Assembly: GCA_965262595.1 (NCBI GenBank)
Contig: OZ253548.1
Location: forward strand, 372,001 to 436,000
Length of the DNA: 64,000 bases
Direction of reading: 5' to 3'
Source of the DNA: CATQHB01 sp965262595
Lineage (GTDB): Bacteria; Chloroflexota; Dehalococcoidia; Lucifugimonadales; UBA3495
Shown here: piece after piece, positions 61,479 through 64,000 of the stretch
Position numbering within the stretch: the first letter of the stretch is position 1
Layout: every line of letters begins with the position of its first letter
Position numbers and translations under genes: made by a program
The notes under the pieces: generated by a model
The model's input: the letters and a program-made list of their open reading frames with translations, nothing else
What the model was told of the DNA's origin: nothing
Database searches by the model: none

Positions 61479-64000
61479 TTAATCGTCCTTCGGCAACTCA
61501 AACAAGGCCGGGTGCCACTTCCAAATGGTGAAGTCGCGGTAGCGAGTTACGTCGCCTTCCTTGAAGTTTAGGCCTCGGCCTTTGTCTCGTATGATGAGGC
61601 TAATCTGGTCCGGGGCGGGTATGTTGCCCAAGTTAAAGTTGATATATCCCTCAAGCCGGTCATTAATGTAAAGTATGCCGGTATCCTCAATCACAATGAG
61701 ACGAAGGTGGTTCTCGCCACCGGCAGAAACGTCAATACCTGGAGCATCGTCTTCTCTGCCGCCACCGTGCCTGTCTTCCTCGGCGTTATAGTACGAATGG
61801 CGCCAGTCCCTCCAACTGTTAACATAAACGCGGTGAGAGCTGCCGGCTGAACTTCTCAAATACAAGCCGTACTCCCAGTGCGATTCGTTGGGCGCATAGG
61901 GGTTCTCGAAGGTCACCTCAATCATTACATCACCGCTATTGTTGAAGCTGTCAGACAACTCCAAATAACCATCATTCGGTTGGTGCGGAATTGCTCCCGA
62001 CATCGGCCCCAGCACCGGAGTAAGAGGGTCTGCCGGGCCGGTGTCCGGGCAGGCGGTCTTGTCGCCCTCGTACCAGCAGGCAATCACCTGGTCCACCTTT
62101 GCCGCCGCTTCTTCCGAGGCATCGGCCTTGAACGCGGCTGCCACGTGGCAGATGCCCAGGTAGATTCCTTCGCAGTCATCGTCCGGGTCGTCGGCCAGGC
62201 GGAGCAGATAGAGCCGGCTAAACCCCGACTGGAACGCCGTGTCGCCCAGGACCCGGTACAGGTCGTGGAACAGACGCTCGCCCAGGGAGTAATTGCAGGA
62301 ATAGGCAGAGTCCGCCCTCTGCTCCGGGTCCAACCTTTCCAACTCGGCGATGCTGTCAGCATAGGGGCATGGTCCATTTTGCGGGTGAAGCGGCCAGCCG
62401 GTGCTGGCATTGTTCTGTATCGCTTCAATGAACATGGCTCCCCCTTCACTTATCCAGGCTTCACTGGCGCGCCAATAGTAGTGAGCTAATTCGTGGGCAA
62501 AGTGGTTGAGAGCCGACTCCGGGTCATAGTTGTCGCGGTCAAGCCCGGGCAGGCTGACTATGATACTCCAGGAATTATGGCCATCGTATGTCGGCAGCAC
62601 TGCATCCCCGAAAAAATAGATTGCCTGTTGCCGGAGGAGGGGCAAGGACATATACCCTTCAACGGTTCGGACGGCGGTCTCCAGCAAATCCATGGTAGCC
62701 GCCGCGCCCGGTCGGGTGCGGATGATGGTGAGCAGAACCTGACCGGCCAGGGGCAGGTCAATGGCCCTTTCCTCAGAGGTAACCTTCTCCGGGTCCAGCA
62801 GGGTCTCCACAAGGTCCGGATTATACGCGGCTGCATCATTAAGTGTGGCGACGATTTTAGCCTCTTCGTCGGTTATGCCATCGCGGATGGTGGGGTGGTT
62901 GATGACCTTCTTAAACTCCTCAGGGTAGTAGCCCGCCAAACCGCCCAAGGCTTCCATGGCCGGCTTGTTCCTGCCCTCAATTACCCAGGGTAGCTCCATA
63001 AACTTGGGGAAGTAGTCTCCGCCTTCCAGGGTCAGGTAAATCAACCCCTGGGCCGCCGCCTCTTCTGAGAAGACCAAGCCGTCGGATATCCAGGGTAGTT
63101 CCCAAATTAACTGCCACCGCTCCGGCATCTCGCGCCGCAACTCTCGTTCCCCCCGCAGTTCTCTGAAACTTACGGCCGGGTCGTGGACTTGCCCCAACAT
63201 AGGCGTGGGAGTGGGCATGAAGCCCGGGTCCGTATCGGGGAAGTGACCGACCAGGGCCGAGTCCCATTTCCAGACGGTGAAATCTTCAAACCGGGTTTCG
63301 CCGGCGTGTTCATCGTCAACGAAAATAGTGATTCCATTTCCCCCGGTATCAGCATCCAATTCCATCCGGCCTTGGAGTACGCCGTTGATATAGACATAGC
63401 CCACGTCGTCTATCATGGCTATTTGAAGAAGGTTCTTGCCGCCCGGCTTCCAATTTATATGGGAAGACTGTTGGGATACTCGGCCAATAGCTTCACTGCT
63501 TCCCAACCGATGAAAATAGAGCCAGTCTCCGTTGCTATCGATGCTTACCCAGTATTGAGAATTCCACCTGCCATCCTTCAGCAGAAAGCCGTGCTCCCAG
63601 TATTTGCTGACAGCAGAGTAGGGATTAAAGAAGGTGGCTTCCACCAAAACATCCTCGCCGGTTGCCGGGCCGCGGAAGATTTGCAAGGAATCATCCTCCG
63701 GAACATGGGTCAGGGTCCCGTCTTTCGGGCCAAATAGCAACAATGAACGGTCGTACTTCAACGGCGGTAGCAGCGTGGCTGTTGGTGCCGGTGTGCTGGT
63801 GGGTCGGGGCGTCGCAGTGGGGGCAGGGGTAGGCGTGGGGGTCGCCGTGGGCAAAGGCGTGGCAGTAGGCACCAAGGTGGGTGTCGGCGTTGGTTCGGGT
63901 ATCGGGGTGAGCGTGGCAGTGGGGGCAGGCGTGGCCGTCGGAGTTGGGGTTGCCGTTGCCGTTGGCAGAGGAGTAGCCGTAGTTGCTTGCGCCAAGGCGG
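61479..64000 (-). CDS. Large secreted zinc metallopeptidase with duplicated flanking domains (5' end beyond window)
   Basis: At least 840 residues, ending at 61479. The visible N-terminal part is a Thr/Pro/Ala-rich linker of about 80 residues. The first candidate start, a TTG at 63995, is inside the low-complexity part, so the frame probably continues past the edge. A domain of about 170 residues with WEHGFLLKDG, WVSIDSNGDW and TVWKW follows; a related copy (WEYGLYLRSS, VYVNSWRDW, TIWKW) ends the protein. Between them is a helical region with the zinc motif HELAHYYW (62481-62495) and a later Glu in AWISEGGAMF, a gluzincin pattern. The duplicated parts look like concanavalin-type beta-sandwiches, perhaps for carbohydrate or surface binding. 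Confidence 0.82.
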   Translation of the reverse strand, partial: ALAQATTATPLPTATATPTPTATPAPTATLTPIPEPTPTPTLVPTATPLPTATPTPTPAPTATPRPTSTPAPTATLLPPLKYDRSLLLFGPKDGTLTHVPEDDSLQIFRGPATGEDVLVEATFFNPYSAVSKYWEHGFLLKDGRWNSQYWVSIDSNGDWLYFHRLGSSEAIGRVSQQSSHINWKPGGKNLLQIAMIDDVGYVYINGVLQGRMELDADTGGNGITIFVDDEHAGETRFEDFTVWKWDSALVGHFPDTDPGFMPTPTPMLGQVHDPAVSFRELRGERELRREMPERWQLIWELPWISDGLVFSEEAAAQGLIYLTLEGGDYFPKFMELPWVIEGRNKPAMEALGGLAGYYPEEFKKVINHPTIRDGITDEEAKIVATLNDAAAYNPDLVETLLDPEKVTSEERAIDLPLAGQVLLTIIRTRPGAAATMDLLETAVRTVEGYMSLPLLRQQAIYFFGDAVLPTYDGHNSWSIIVSLPGLDRDNYDPESALNHFAHELAHYYWRASEAWISEGGAMFIEAIQNNASTGWPLHPQNGPCPYADSIAELERLDPEQRADSAYSCNYSLGERLFHDLYRVLGDTAFQSGFSRLYLLRLADDPDDDCEGIYLGICHVAAAFKADASEEAAAKVDQVIACWYEGDKTACPDTGPADPLTPVLGPMSGAIPHQPNDGYLELSDSFNNSGDVMIEVTFENPYAPNESHWEYGLYLRSSAGSSHRVYVNSWRDWRHSYYNAEEDRHGGGREDDAPGIDVSAGGENHLRLIVIEDTGILYINDRLEGYINFNLGNIPAPDQISLIIRDKGRGLNFKEGDVTRYRDFTIWKWHPALFELPKDD

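Overview
The window is a contiguous piece of a bacterial chromosome with moderately high GC. Gene content and protein style fit Chloroflexota, most likely a Dehalococcoidia/SAR202-like lineage. The pointers are an F420/PPOX-type oxidoreductase, DUF2277, a class-2-like IleS, NspC with DUF3326, a zinc-lid adenylate kinase and ribosomal proteins with lineage-specific tails. This placement is inferred from content, not from a tree.

Positions 1-17052 hold one long leftward ribosomal-protein superoperon (str, S10, spc and the start of alpha): rpsL-rpsG-fusA-rpsJ-rplC-rplD-rplW-rplB-rpsS-rplV-rpsC-rplP-rpmC-rpsQ-rplN-rplX-rplE-rpsZ-rpsH-rplF-rplR-rpsE-rpmD-rplO-secY-adk-map-infA-rpmJ-rpsM-rpsK (cut by the left edge). 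A good promoter (TTGACA-17-TAAAGT) precedes rpsL. tuf is missing from its frequent place after fusA. Several proteins carry acidic or disordered extensions (S17, L4, S3, L5, L6), and a strong two-tier hairpin sits just upstream of rplO.

Positions 17245-30791 mostly run rightward: a GYD-domain protein, thiD, ileS and mutM, then a strong promoter driving an unusual three-domain protein. That protein joins a DapA/NAL-family aldolase, an MfnB-like (5-formylfuran-3-yl)methyl phosphate synthase and a TusA-like domain. DUF1326 and DUF2277 genes follow it. A leftward Rad50/SbcC-type ATPase with a PPOX-family oxidoreductase, and rightward ffh, complete this part.

Positions 30875-43866 contain a leftward repair/metabolism operon (amidohydrolase-mug-thpR-alkA), a split transketolase, a leftward proBA operon with a small unknown gene, mfd, and a TlpA-like thioredoxin lipoprotein.

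Positions 44181-59741 are the most unusual part. After tRNA-Pro(CGG) come a transglutaminase-like protein, a divergent SecA-like ATPase, two paralogous lipoproteins with EF-hand-like loops and an acidic unknown protein. A phage-shock-type envelope locus follows, in two divergent arms: DUF4178-DUF350 leftward, and small membrane protein-PspA-PspAA rightward. A leftward pair encodes carboxynorspermidine decarboxylase (NspC) and DUF3326. I propose the whole as a membrane-stress or surface-export module with a possible polyamine link; this is inference from context.

Positions 59742-64000 hold a two-domain NIPSNAP protein, a junction where a truncated IS982 transposase abuts a decapitated metallo-beta-lactamase-fold gene, and a large secreted zinc metallopeptidase with a Pro/Thr-rich linker and a duplicated flanking domain, cut by the right edge.
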